NCBI RefSeq assembly: GCF_907165045.1
Contig: NZ_CAJRAU010000001.1
Location: forward strand, 682,001-746,000
Origin: Dyadobacter linearis
GTDB lineage: Bacteria > Bacteroidota > Bacteroidia > Cytophagales > Spirosomataceae
Direction: 5' to 3'
DNA: 64,000 bases
Shown: in pieces, positions 1-8,075 of the stretch
How positions within the stretch are numbered: position 1 is the first letter of the stretch
Layout: every line of letters starts with the position of its first letter
Program-made: the position numbers and the translations under genes
Notes under the pieces: model-generated
Told to the model about the DNA's origin: nothing
What the model saw: the letters and a program-made list of their open reading frames with translations, nothing else
The model's database searches: none

Positions 1-1
1 C

Positions 2-133
2 CGCGTGGATCCAAAACAGATCATCACACACCGGATTCCGCTCGAAGAAGTTTCTGATGCATACCATATTTTTTCAGCGAAGCTCGACAATTGTATCAAA
101 CCAATATTGATTCCGCCATCGGCACGTAAATAA
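2..133 (+). CDS. Zinc-dependent alcohol dehydrogenase, C-terminal end (partial)
   Basis: The frame is open from the left edge and ends at a TAA at 131-133, so only the last 43 residues are present. The tail contains ITHRIPLEEVSDAYHIF followed by DNCIKPILIP. This is the characteristic end of zinc-binding medium-chain dehydrogenases, such as the glutathione-independent formaldehyde dehydrogenase-like alcohol dehydrogenases that oxidise alcohols or aldehydes with NAD. The zinc and NAD sites would lie outside the window. The stop is 8 bp from the next start, which suggests co-transcription with the following gene. Confidence 0.72.
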   Translation, partial: RVDPKQIITHRIPLEEVSDAYHIFSAKLDNCIKPILIPPSARK

Positions 134-141
134 CGAACATT

Positions 142-627
142 ATGAAAAATACAGAAAGAGATTATAGTCATATCAAAGGCTGGGGGATCGATGCTGATCC
201 ATTGGATGTACCAGCCTATCCCATGAAGCGACGGACCGAAAATGACAATAAGGGAATGATATGGGAAAGACCAGCACAGCAGCCGGCAATGGTGGAAGTG
301 CTGCATTCCAATGAGCGTCCCGGTTTGTCTGCCGTATTCGGTACACCCAATCCGCCAGCCGGACTAAGTGGAAAAATAAGGCGTTTTGCATTTCGCTACT
401 CTGAATCCATGATCCGGCACTGGCTTTTGCTGCTGATCGCAGATCGTGTGAATATGATCGAGGGAGTGCACCAGGACATTCAGAGCGGCCACGTTCCGGA
501 TTTTTTCAGTGAACTGGGCGGCAAATCAGAGCTCAAATACAACAAACCGGGATTGATCCGAAAAATCGCACTGGGTTCCCTGATCACGATTGTGGCTGTT
601 GCCTGGCTGGGCAGAAAGCGAAGGTAG
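142..627 (+). CDS. Conserved hypothetical protein with C-terminal membrane segment
   Basis: This 161-residue protein belongs to no family I can name. The first 85 residues are polar and proline-rich, a hydrophobic stretch lies near residues 90-105 (HWLLLLIADRVNMIEG), and a clear transmembrane helix sits near 138-157 (ALGSLITIVAVAWLG), followed by a basic RKRR end. It looks like a tail-anchored inner-membrane protein facing the cytoplasm. It starts 8 bp after the alcohol dehydrogenase and is followed by a terminator, so it is probably the last gene of that operon. A redox accessory role would be guesswork. Confidence 0.7.
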   Translation: MKNTERDYSHIKGWGIDADPLDVPAYPMKRRTENDNKGMIWERPAQQPAMVEVLHSNERPGLSAVFGTPNPPAGLSGKIRRFAFRYSESMIRHWLLLLIADRVNMIEGVHQDIQSGHVPDFFSELGGKSELKYNKPGLIRKIALGSLITIVAVAWLGRKRR

Positions 628-655
628 ATAAATTAAATAGTTGCAAATTCTAATA

Positions 656-688
656 CTAAAAATGGCCCGGGTTTCCGGACCATTTTTG
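656..688 (+). terminator. Rho-independent terminator
   Basis: AAAAATGG-CCCGG pairs with CCGGACCATTTTT around a TTT-type loop and is followed by further T residues. It closes the alcohol dehydrogenase/hypothetical operon. Confidence 0.7.
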
Positions 689-726
689 TTTATTTACCTA
701 AATAATTTTTATCTGGAAATCGACTA

Positions 727-1398
727 ATGAGCCAAACCTCCAAGCAACATTCATTCCTTTATAAAAATGGACTGGGCCTCTTGTTCGTCGGCCTTTTTAT
801 CGTTACCCTCGCCGCCCAGGCACTTACCGGCTGGTACCAGCACAACGCAGAGCTGGAAGAACAGCAAGCGGCCTTGCTCAGTCTCGCTGCCTACCTGCAA
901 AGCGGGCATTTCATTTCCGCTACATTTGAAAATTTCGAAAGTGAATTTTTGCAAATGGCACTGTATGTGGTACTTACCGTCGGATTGCGACAAAAAGGAT
1001 CGGCAGAATCGAAATCTCTCGATGAACCCGAAGAGGTCGACCGGGAGCCGCAACCCGGGCCGGATGCGCCCTGGCCGGTCAGAAAAGGCGGGCTGATTTT
1101 AAAGCTTTACGAGAACTCGCTATCGATCACTTTCGGGATTCTGTTCGTGGCAAGCTGGGTACTGCATTTTTACGGAAGCTGGGTAGACCACAACGAGGAG
1201 CAATTATCGAAAGGGTTGGCACCGGATACCATAGGCGGTTATCTGGCGCAGGCTAATTTCTGGTTCGAAACCTTTCAGAACTGGCAGAGTGAATTTCTCT
1301 CTATTGCGAGCATTGTATTGCTGACCATTTTCCTTCGCCAGAAAGGATCGCCGGAGTCGAAGCCCGTTGATGCGCCGCATTCTGAGACAGGAAAATGA
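727..1398 (+). CDS. DUF6766-type membrane protein with internal duplication
   Basis: This 223-residue membrane protein is built from two similar halves. Each has a transmembrane helix (LGLLFVGLFIVTLAAQAL; SITFGILFVASWVLHFYG), a Trp/His segment (GWYQHNAE; SWVDHNEE), a Trp/Phe-rich amphipathic stretch ending in SEFL, a second helix and the signature LRQKGSxESK. The halves span roughly residues 9-98 and 124-216 and are joined by a Pro/Glu-rich linker. I recognise the repeat as the DUF6766 family, whose function is unknown. Four transmembrane helices are expected. No partner gene is obvious. The duplication itself is visible in the sequence. Confidence 0.75.
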   Translation: MSQTSKQHSFLYKNGLGLLFVGLFIVTLAAQALTGWYQHNAELEEQQAALLSLAAYLQSGHFISATFENFESEFLQMALYVVLTVGLRQKGSAESKSLDEPEEVDREPQPGPDAPWPVRKGGLILKLYENSLSITFGILFVASWVLHFYGSWVDHNEEQLSKGLAPDTIGGYLAQANFWFETFQNWQSEFLSIASIVLLTIFLRQKGSPESKPVDAPHSETGK

Positions 1399-1501
1399 AT
1401 GTTCATTTCACCTATTTTTTTTAAGTAAAATCCACCTGTAAAATACGGTATGCTGGTATAATTGTTTAAGAGCGCCGGTCTCTCAAACAACTTTCACAAA
1501 T

Positions 1502-1780
1502 ATGGATTTTATAGAAGGCCTGGGCCTGGCAGCCGGAATATGCACATCCTCAGCAATCATTCCACAACTGGTTACGACGATCAAAAAGAAGACGGCGAGC
1601 GAAGTTTCCGCCTGGATGTTTATCGTATTATTGACCGGGAATGCATTGTGGGTTTATTACGGGATAGATAAAAAGGACATACCCATTATTTCCACAAACA
1701 TCTTCACGCTGCTCCTCAATGTGACCATGCTGATCCTTAAATTCAAGTATAAAAAGGATGGTAATGAGCAGGCAGGCTAA
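1502..1780 (+). CDS. SemiSWEET-family sugar transporter
   Basis: The protein is 92 residues with three hydrophobic helices, the size of a bacterial SemiSWEET (one triple-helix bundle that dimerises to form a sugar pore). Helix 1 carries the PQ-loop motif (SSAIIPQLVTTIKKK, about residues 16-30), helix 2 contains the family Trp/Asn region (TGNALWVYYG) and helix 3 is LLLNVTMLILKF. These transporters move mono- or disaccharides by facilitated diffusion in the inner membrane; the substrate cannot be read from sequence. It stands alone and ends at a strong terminator. Confidence 0.85.
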   Translation: MDFIEGLGLAAGICTSSAIIPQLVTTIKKKTASEVSAWMFIVLLTGNALWVYYGIDKKDIPIISTNIFTLLLNVTMLILKFKYKKDGNEQAG

Positions 1781-1789
1781 ATAACATTT

Positions 1790-1827
1790 AAAAGCCACCC
1801 GCAACCATGTCGGCGAGGGTGGCTTTT
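1790..1827. terminator. Bidirectional terminator
   Basis: AAAGCCACCC pairs perfectly with GGGTGGCTTT across a 16-nt loop. A-rich and T-rich flanks on both sides suit the converging SemiSWEET and DUF4142 genes. Confidence 0.75.
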
Positions 1828-1848
1828 ACGTACAGAATAACTTCGCGC

Positions 1849-2358
1849 TTACTTCACGGCTGCGCCTAAAAGTTGCTCCGCCATTTCCAAATGGTGCTTT
1901 AATGCAGGAATTTTCGAATCCGCCCATTTTTTAAGATCGGGATCCTGCCCCTTGTTGGATTCTGTTTGAAAAACGCCGATCGCTTCCTCGTGTGACGCGA
2001 TCATCATATTCATATAAAGCATATCAAATTTTTCTCCGGTTTGCGCAGCAAGACTATCATATTGCTGCTGCTTTGCGGTGCTTAGCTTAGCCGGAACGGT
2101 CAGCTGCTTTTTCCTGGCCAAAGCTTTCAGTTCTTCGTTTACTTTGGTATGGTCTGTAACCATCATTTTTCCATAGTCCTTGCATTTCGCTGACGTAGCG
2201 CGCTGCGATGCCAGCTCACCCAGCTTCACTTCAAGCATACCGCCGTCGGCCGCAGCAATTACAAATTCTTTGTCAGGTGAATCTGTTTGGAAACGGTCGG
2301 TGAAAGCCAGGAACGCGGTCAGTATTACACACATTGAAGACAAGAAAATCGTTTTCAT
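1849..2358 (-). CDS. DUF4142 domain protein, secreted
   Basis: This is a 169-residue protein read from the ATG at 2358, chosen because it begins a clean signal peptide (MKTIFLSSMCVILTAFLAF); an upstream in-frame ATG at 2442 would bury it. The rest matches the DUF4142 ferritin-like four-helix domain: FVIAAADGGMLEVKLGELA, then MMVTDHTKVNEEL, then a HEEAIGVFQTE helix. Many DUF4142 proteins are periplasmic and associated with stress. The histidines and glutamates on the helices recall a metal site, but no metal function is established. Monocistronic. Confidence 0.85.
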   Translation of the reverse strand: MKTIFLSSMCVILTAFLAFTDRFQTDSPDKEFVIAAADGGMLEVKLGELASQRATSAKCKDYGKMMVTDHTKVNEELKALARKKQLTVPAKLSTAKQQQYDSLAAQTGEKFDMLYMNMMIASHEEAIGVFQTESNKGQDPDLKKWADSKIPALKHHLEMAEQLLGAAVK

Positions 2359-2570
2359 TTTTAAGTTGTTTTGGTTTGAGATTAAACGCCTGTTCTCACG
2401 GTGCTCCTGCGCCGAAGGATGGGTTGCGCGTCTTAAAATCATGCCAGCCTCCGACCTTCGAATGAGTGGGATTCAGATGCGGTATTTTTGGATAACTATG
2501 GTGAGGATCAGCGTGGCACGGGAATTTAAAAGAGGGCCGAAAATTAGTTTAAACCCATAAATTCCTGTTT

Positions 2571-3488
2571 ATGCGCTTCAATAAATGGTTGGTCACATTA
2601 CTGGTTTTGCTGGTACTGGCCGGAGTCGGGATCTGGTGGTGGAAGTCACCTTCTTCTGAAAAAGTCAAGGAAAATGCGGCGGACAAAGTAATGCCCACAC
2701 TGGGCGTTGCGTCAGCCAGTATTACGGATATAGATGCGGAACGTATTAAATTGGTAAGTAAGGTCTCGATCCATAACCCGCTTCCTGTGGACATTAAAAC
2801 TAGGAAACTGAACTACATTATCTATATCGATTCCGTGAAGGTGATTGAGGACAGCTACGAAAAGCCGATCCATATCCGTTCTTCCGACAGTTCCACCCTC
2901 ACATTGCCTATGGAAATTATGGCAAAACCGATGGCCCAGGTCATTAAATATTTTGACAACCAAAAAATCGATAGCGCAGATTATTCCGTCAAAGCCTCTT
3001 TCGAGGTGGATGTTCCTATTGCGGGCGAGCGTAAGTTCAATATGGATTTTTCCAAAAGATTGCCCGCATTGCGGCTACCCAAAGTGGAAGTGAAGCATGT
3101 AGATCTGAACGCACTCGCATTGAAAAGTAAGGGAATGGACATGGAGGTGGCGGTTTTTAATCCTAATCTATTCCCCCTGAAAATGCGCGACGGGAAGTTC
3201 AGTTTCAATATCGAAGATGCAATGGAAATGAATGGCGTACTTGAAAAGAATATCAGCATTCCAGCCAAAGGCAGCCAGAATATATCCGTTCACGCGAAAA
3301 TGACAGACGGGAGCGTAATGAAAAGCGGCTGGAAAATACTGACTGACAAGAAAGATACGCGCTTTACGTGCAAGTTCGCCGGGGAGATCGAATCAGAGAA
3401 CAAGATGCTTGAAAACAGTAAAATGGTAAGTACAATCTCCGGTACGCTCGACGAGATAGTTAATACAGTAAAAAAGGCGATAAAATAA
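2571..3488 (+). CDS. LEA type 2 (WHy domain) family protein
   Basis: This 305-residue protein has an N-terminal membrane anchor (residues 5-22) followed by two consecutive LEA type 2-like beta domains. The first (about 45-160) has VSIHNPLPVDIKTRKLNY and the second (about 170-285) has MEVAVFNPNLFPLKMRDGKF; both carry the N-P hallmark of the fold. Such proteins are linked to desiccation or envelope stress, and here the domains would face the periplasm. It is divergent from DUF4142 and transcribed alone. The fold is confident; the role is inferred. Confidence 0.82.
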   Translation: MRFNKWLVTLLVLLVLAGVGIWWWKSPSSEKVKENAADKVMPTLGVASASITDIDAERIKLVSKVSIHNPLPVDIKTRKLNYIIYIDSVKVIEDSYEKPIHIRSSDSSTLTLPMEIMAKPMAQVIKYFDNQKIDSADYSVKASFEVDVPIAGERKFNMDFSKRLPALRLPKVEVKHVDLNALALKSKGMDMEVAVFNPNLFPLKMRDGKFSFNIEDAMEMNGVLEKNISIPAKGSQNISVHAKMTDGSVMKSGWKILTDKKDTRFTCKFAGEIESENKMLENSKMVSTISGTLDEIVNTVKKAIK

Positions 3489-3509
3489 TATTTAATAGCG
3501 CAGAAAATG

Positions 3510-3559
3510 ATTCGGGCCTGTATCGGCGATATTGAGTTATCGACGGTACAGGCCCGAAT
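3510..3559. terminator. Long hairpin between converging genes
   Basis: The 13-bp arms ATTCGGGCCTGTA and TACAGGCCCGAAT are exact complements, and the intervening bases (CGAT...ATCG) can extend the stem. There is no strong T tract, but its position between two converging genes fits a bidirectional terminator. Confidence 0.55.
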
Positions 3560-3579
3560 TGATATCTTACAAACTTCGC

Positions 3580-4101
3580 TTATGGACGCGTAGGCACTCT
3601 CTGGTTATGCTTCATCTCCTTATTCTGGTAGTTACCAGTTGTCCCTGTGTGATTTTTGGTATTCTTGGGAGCCGAACCACTACCCTTTTTCGCCGTTGTG
3701 TCCGCCTCTGTCAAATTTTTCCTGCGCGCTTCCACAGCTTTCTTTGAATTCAGCATCGACTTTTCGTTCGCTGCATCATTGTCCGAGTAACGACCTACAT
3801 CGTTTGCATTTTCATTCGAAGCACCACCGGGGCGGGTACTGCCGTCGCCAGGTGTATTTTGCTGTGCCTGCTTGCTGCGTGTGTCCGTTGCGCCCGTATT
3901 TCCTGCCTGGGCGCTACCACCCGACGGTGCAGCACTGGTCTTTTCGGAATTTCCCTGATGGGTTTTGTTTGTAGTCTGACTGTTCGGATTCTGCTCACTT
4001 GGCTTGTTCGTCTCGCCCGCGCCGGTACCTCTGGTTTGTGAATATGAAACTGTGGTCGCGTATAGCATCGCCGCAGCGACCAGCATAATTGACTTTTTCA
4101 T
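3580..4101 (-). CDS. Secreted low-complexity hypothetical protein
   Basis: Read from the ATG at 4101, this is 173 residues beginning with a signal peptide (MKKSIMLVAAAMLYATTVSYSQ). The mature part has almost no hydrophobic residues and is dominated by Thr, Asn, Gly, Ser and Gln, with short basic clusters (KKAVEARRKNLTEAD near residue 120). It looks intrinsically disordered and resembles no enzyme family I know. Similar disordered periplasmic or surface proteins are frequent in Cytophagales. An in-frame start further upstream at 4308 would hide the signal peptide, so I reject it. Confidence 0.65.
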   Translation of the reverse strand: MKKSIMLVAAAMLYATTVSYSQTRGTGAGETNKPSEQNPNSQTTNKTHQGNSEKTSAAPSGGSAQAGNTGATDTRSKQAQQNTPGDGSTRPGGASNENANDVGRYSDNDAANEKSMLNSKKAVEARRKNLTEADTTAKKGSGSAPKNTKNHTGTTGNYQNKEMKHNQRVPTRP

Positions 4102-4148
4102 AATGATGATAGTTGGTTGATGAAATAATATGTGACGCATTTCTAAAA

Positions 4149-5393
4149 TTATGCCAGCAGGTAGCCTGATGGAACCTCTGATGCGCCCTCTTTCTCCATT
4201 TGTCTGCTCCTTAATGTAAGCTCGATCAGCTGCTGACCTTCCGCCAGCGCAACTGCCGATTCTTGGTGCAATACCCTTGCGTGCCTTTCCGAGAAATCGT
4301 TGTCCCACAAACCTGCCTGGTGCCAGATATGGAGATTATCCCAATCGGGGCGGTCGATAACCGGGTAGAGGCAAACGCCCAGGATCGGAGCGCCGCGGTT
4401 GATCAGCTCTGCACATTGTGCCGCGATCATTCTAATCCAGAAAGGCCGGTCCTCCTTCGGGTGACTGGTTTCGGAGATCAAAAATGGCTTATCATAGCGC
4501 AGGTAAGCGGCTTCCAGCAGGTCGGCCAGTTCTTTCCACCTCGGATCGTTGACTTCGTCATTCCAGCCCAGGAACTGGTAGCTGCCCACAATCCACTGGT
4601 TATTGTAATAATAATTAAATCCTAAAATATCGAGCAGGTCCATACTCCCCCCGAGTTCCGGGCAGATCTTTCCGCAAAGCATATCGACGGACTGAAACTG
4701 CTGCTCATTTTCCAGAGAAGCCGCGAGTAAATCGTCCGGCGTCGGGTCAAGTACCGGCACCATATTGACGAGCGGCTCGGTGGTGAGTATCCGTACATGG
4801 TCGCTCATTTCTTTCATCGCCCTTGCCCCGGCGATATAAGCTTCCATCAATGCATACTTCACATTCCATCCGTTTCTCTGGCAGTAAGGCGAAGTGCCAG
4901 CTACCTCTCCCCCCAGCCAGGAAAGAAAACTCACTTCATTTACCGGAGTAACGAAAAACAGCTCACCAGGAAAACTGGCGGTATAAAATGCTACAAACGC
5001 CTTGCAAAGCGCCACGAAACGCGGCGTAAAATGAGGGTGTAAAGGGGTAAGGTCTGCTGGAAATCCAAAGTGACAAATATCCCAGATTTGCTGTATCCCA
5101 TTCATCTTCCCCGCCTTCATCATGCGCAGCACCGCCGAGAAATCGTAGTGATACGGTTTATACTCCACAGTACTCCACCTGATCCCTTCACGCACCGTCC
5201 TCATTCCGAGCGCGCTTAGCCGCGCATAGTCCTCATTGATCAGCTCCAGATGCCCGGTAACTTCTAACAGGTCCACGCGGTTGCCGCTGGAATTAAGCTG
5301 GTCCGTGCATTCGAAACCTCCCATCCAGAATGTTCGGAATGGGCTGTTCTGCATTTGAAAATGTGTATTTCGTGCGTATCCGTCAGCTGGCAT
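4149..5393 (-). CDS. GH1-like (clan GH-A) glycosidase-fold protein
   Basis: The 414-residue protein has a TIM-barrel layout like family 1 glycosidases. The acid/base region reads FVTPVNEVSF (GH1 usually has TFNEP), an asparagine/tyrosine strand reads ILGFNYYYNN, and the candidate nucleophile lies in PFLISETSHP (GH1 has ITENG). The catalytic glutamates are therefore kept although the flanking residues differ. It has no signal peptide, so it is cytoplasmic. It overlaps the upstream glycosyltransferase by 11 bp, implying translational coupling. It may trim or process the product of that transferase rather than act on imported sugars; substrate unknown. Confidence 0.7.
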   Translation of the reverse strand: MPADGYARNTHFQMQNSPFRTFWMGGFECTDQLNSSGNRVDLLEVTGHLELINEDYARLSALGMRTVREGIRWSTVEYKPYHYDFSAVLRMMKAGKMNGIQQIWDICHFGFPADLTPLHPHFTPRFVALCKAFVAFYTASFPGELFFVTPVNEVSFLSWLGGEVAGTSPYCQRNGWNVKYALMEAYIAGARAMKEMSDHVRILTTEPLVNMVPVLDPTPDDLLAASLENEQQFQSVDMLCGKICPELGGSMDLLDILGFNYYYNNQWIVGSYQFLGWNDEVNDPRWKELADLLEAAYLRYDKPFLISETSHPKEDRPFWIRMIAAQCAELINRGAPILGVCLYPVIDRPDWDNLHIWHQAGLWDNDFSERHARVLHQESAVALAEGQQLIELTLRSRQMEKEGASEVPSGYLLA

Positions 5394-6540
5394 TTTTCAG
5401 TTCTCTCGTTAATACAACTGCCTTATCCTTTCTGGTCGCGGCCAGCATTAATGCCGCCATGGATGCATAGGTATCTTCCCATGATTTGTCGGCAAGATAT
5501 TGATCCACTGATTCGAGCCAGTCCGGATTATCCAGATTTCCCAACTCGTATTCAATAGCCGAAATGAAAGTTTCCGCATCGTCGCCAATGCTCACCAGCC
5601 CGAGTTTTGCATACGGTAATACCACATCCCTGATCGGAGTCGAAACCACCGGTCTTCCAGCCGCCAGGTATTCCGGTGTTTTGGTTGGGCTGATAAATTT
5701 CGTGGACTCGTTGAGCAGGAACGGGATCAGCGCCACATTCCATCCAGACAGGTACGAAGGCAGTTCCTGGTATTTTTTGGAACCCAGATAATGGATATTA
5801 TCCGCCACCGGAAGCAACGCCGGGTCGATTTTCACAACCGGGCCCACGAGCATAATATGCCAGTCCGGTCGGCGGGCAGCGATTTCCCTGATCAGCTCCT
5901 GGTCAAACCGCTCGTCGATCACACCATAGAACCCCAGCTTAATTCCATTGATCTTAGCCTGGTCGGCCGGCTCTGACACTACTGCCCTGGCTGCCTGAAA
6001 ATGGTCCTTGTCGATACTGCTCGGGAACGGATGAATGTTCTTGTGACAGGATTTTTTGGACTCATAAAGAGTAACCCCGCCTGTGAAAACGATATCAGCC
6101 TTTGCAAGCAGCTGCTGTTCCAGCTCCCGGATCCCGGCCGGAGCAAATTTGAAAGCCGACAGTTCATCCATGCAGTCGTACACTACCAGGTCCGGCTTGA
6201 AGGTTTTCGAAAATTCAAACGCCATCGGCGTGTAATACCAGAATACGAAGTTGGTGCTGCCGCGGTCTTCGAAGAAGGACGCAAGCAACTCCCTCATCAT
6301 CTCATTGGACTGCTGGTGTGTGCAATCTGGCGGCAGATGCGGCACACAGACCGATAGTCCGGGAAGCTCTTTTTTAAACTGAATGTAAGGTCTGTCAGTC
6401 GCGTCAAAAAATGGTTCTTCCAGAAAAAAAACGTTTCCGTTTTTAGCGAAGCGCGTCATTAAGTGTTGCGGACGTTGAAAGACGAAATCCCACCTCAGGT
6501 GGGAAAAACATAGCAAATCTTGTTGTAAGTTGATGCCCAT
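5383..6540 (-). CDS. GT4-type glycosyltransferase
   Basis: The 385-residue protein opens with DLLCFSHLRWDFVFQRPQHL, a start typical of GT-B transferases found near UDP-galactopyranose mutase or TuaH-like genes. The C-terminal nucleotide-sugar half contains LGFYGVIDERFDQEL, HYLGSKKYQELPSYL and a KTPEYLAAGRPVVST segment, where the glutamate would contact the donor sugar. It is cytoplasmic, with no signal. It forms a two-gene operon with the GH1-like gene that overlaps its 3' end. The donor could be a hexose or galactofuranose; no mutase gene is visible here. Confidence 0.8.
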   Translation of the reverse strand: MGINLQQDLLCFSHLRWDFVFQRPQHLMTRFAKNGNVFFLEEPFFDATDRPYIQFKKELPGLSVCVPHLPPDCTHQQSNEMMRELLASFFEDRGSTNFVFWYYTPMAFEFSKTFKPDLVVYDCMDELSAFKFAPAGIRELEQQLLAKADIVFTGGVTLYESKKSCHKNIHPFPSSIDKDHFQAARAVVSEPADQAKINGIKLGFYGVIDERFDQELIREIAARRPDWHIMLVGPVVKIDPALLPVADNIHYLGSKKYQELPSYLSGWNVALIPFLLNESTKFISPTKTPEYLAAGRPVVSTPIRDVVLPYAKLGLVSIGDDAETFISAIEYELGNLDNPDWLESVDQYLADKSWEDTYASMAALMLAATRKDKAVVLTRELKNAS

Positions 6541-6583
6541 ATCGATTGTGCCAAAATAAAAATTGACACGGAGAGATAAGAAC

Positions 6584-6610
6584 TATGCCAGCGTTAAAAG
6601 TGCACCTACA
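6584..6610 (+). promoter_or_regulatory. Upstream motif shared with the SDR gene at 10091
   Basis: ATGCCAGCGT, then AAA, TGCAC and TACA, recurs almost unchanged at 9970-9996. Both copies lie upstream of genes of a stress-protein type (YciF-like here, SDR there). Function is inferred only from recurrence. The rest of 6541-6812 shows no coding frame. Confidence 0.3.
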
Positions 6611-6812
6611 CACTTGCTACTAAGTAAATTGGGGAACAGCTTTCCAATTCCGGGATCAGCTACCGGCGCGGCTGCCTCGCGCATTTTCCCGCGCGTATTA
6701 GCGCGACGGTTCGTCCAGCCGGGACCCACTTCCAAAAAATGCGCTGGTACAAAATTTTTATAAGCGGCGGCAGTGGAAATTTTCCAGAACTCAAAACTTT
6801 ACAACCGAAATC

Positions 6813-7358
6813 ATGAAAACGACTAAAAGCAAGACCAAAGCCACAAAACAAATTACTGAACAAGATAGCGCGAAGCTGAAAGAACTGTTCGTTGATGGAC
6901 TTAAAGACATTTACTGGGCTGAAAAAAACCTGGCAAAGGCATTGGTTAAGTTGTCCAAAAATGCAACTTCCGAAGAATTGAAATCAGCATTCGAATTGCA
7001 CACTGAGCAAACTCAACAACATGCAGCAACTTTGGAGCAGGTTTTTGAGATTGTTGGGGAAAAAGCGCAGGCTAAAAAATGTGCTGCAATGGAAGGCTTG
7101 ATCGAGGAAGCTAACGAGATCATCGAAAGCACAGAAAAAGGCACCATGGTGCGTGACTGCGGCTTGATCATGGCAGCACAAAAAGTGGAACACTACGAAA
7201 TCGCTTCGTATGGTACCCTTAGAAATATCGCCCGTACGCTCGGTTACGAAGAAGCGGCTACCCTATTGCAACAAACGTTGGATCAGGAAGGCGAAACAGA
7301 TCATATCCTGACCGAATTGGCAGAAAGCTATGTAAACGAAGAAGCCAGCGCAGAGTAA
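6813..7358 (+). CDS. YciE/YciF-like ferritin-fold protein (DUF892)
   Basis: The 181-residue protein has a Lys/Thr-rich head (KTTKSKTKATK) and then the DUF892 domain: LFVDGLKDIYWAEKNL, a helix with ELHTEQTQQHAATLEQVF, QKVEHYEIASYGTLRNIA and a final DQEGETDHILTELAE helix. The Glu and His residues on the four helices match the di-metal positions of this ferritin-like family (E. coli YciE/YciF, general-stress proteins). It is cytoplasmic and monocistronic, with a 270-bp leader region and its own terminator. A role in iron or oxidative stress is inferred from the family. Confidence 0.88.
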   Translation: MKTTKSKTKATKQITEQDSAKLKELFVDGLKDIYWAEKNLAKALVKLSKNATSEELKSAFELHTEQTQQHAATLEQVFEIVGEKAQAKKCAAMEGLIEEANEIIESTEKGTMVRDCGLIMAAQKVEHYEIASYGTLRNIARTLGYEEAATLLQQTLDQEGETDHILTELAESYVNEEASAE

Positions 7359-7380
7359 TTTCCGCAGGTTTTAATACACG

Positions 7381-7417
7381 AAAAAGCTGGCGACCATCAG
7401 GTCTTGCCGGCTTTTTT
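7381..7417 (+). terminator. Rho-independent terminator
   Basis: AAAAAGCTGGC pairs with GCCGGCTTTTT (one G-T pair) around a 14-nt loop and is followed by T-rich sequence. It lies just after the YciF-like gene. Confidence 0.75.
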
Positions 7418-7571
7418 GTTTTTAAGATGTGATCGCCGGCATTTGAATCAATGATCATTCTCATAAAACGGACCTGCTCCATGTCACTTTTTTACTTGTC
7501 GGCCGAATCTAGCTTTGTGAAAAGTAATTTTTATCCCGACAACTAAAACTGCCAGCGCTGCAAATCCGAAT

Positions 7572-8027
7572 ATGAAAATCTCTCCCGTACTAATTAGCCT
7601 GTCCCTGCTTGCACTCACTGCCTGCAACTCCGGCCCGACCGAAAATTCTGCGGTCAACACGAAGACCTCTGAATCCGACAGCACTTTTAATCTCTGCTAT
7701 GCATCTTTTGTGCAACAGGATACGGTATTGTTTAATGCGTTGATGTTCGGGGATAGTATCAAAGGCAGTCTTGGCTACAAGCTTTATGAAAAGCAGCAGA
7801 ATAATGGCATGTTATTGGGGAAAATGCAGGGCGACACGATCTGGGGACTATATACTTTCATGGCCGCCGATTCGCAGTTTATCAACGAAGTAAGTTTCTT
7901 AAAGAAAGATACGCTGCTGGTAGAGGGCCTGGGTAAACGGGTATTTCGAGACGGGAAATTCGTTTTTGACGACAAAGCCAGCGTACGCTACGATGGAGTG
8001 AAACTGGCGAAGAGCAAGTGTAAATAA
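7572..8027 (+). CDS. Hypothetical lipoprotein
   Basis: The 151-residue protein has a signal peptide ending in a lipobox (LLALTAC, Cys at residue 18), followed by a Ser/Thr/Asn linker and a small beta-rich domain with short repeats such as GDSIKGSLGYKLYEKQQNNG and GDTIWGLYTFMAADSQ. I do not recognise a named family, although this layout is frequent among small Bacteroidota lipoproteins. It is 48 bp from the membrane-protein gene that follows and may share its transcript. Confidence 0.72.
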   Translation: MKISPVLISLSLLALTACNSGPTENSAVNTKTSESDSTFNLCYASFVQQDTVLFNALMFGDSIKGSLGYKLYEKQQNNGMLLGKMQGDTIWGLYTFMAADSQFINEVSFLKKDTLLVEGLGKRVFRDGKFVFDDKASVRYDGVKLAKSKCK

Positions 8028-8050
8028 GCTCAAAATCTCTGGGAGTACTG

Positions 8051-8066
8051 AATACTTTTTAGTATT
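8051..8066 (+). promoter_or_regulatory. Small hairpin just before the DUF3784-type gene
   Basis: AATACT and AGTATT flank TTTT, ending 9 bp before the ATG at 8076. It could mask the ribosome-binding region or be a chance palindrome in AT-rich sequence. Confidence 0.25.
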
Positions 8067-8075
8067 TTGTTGCCT

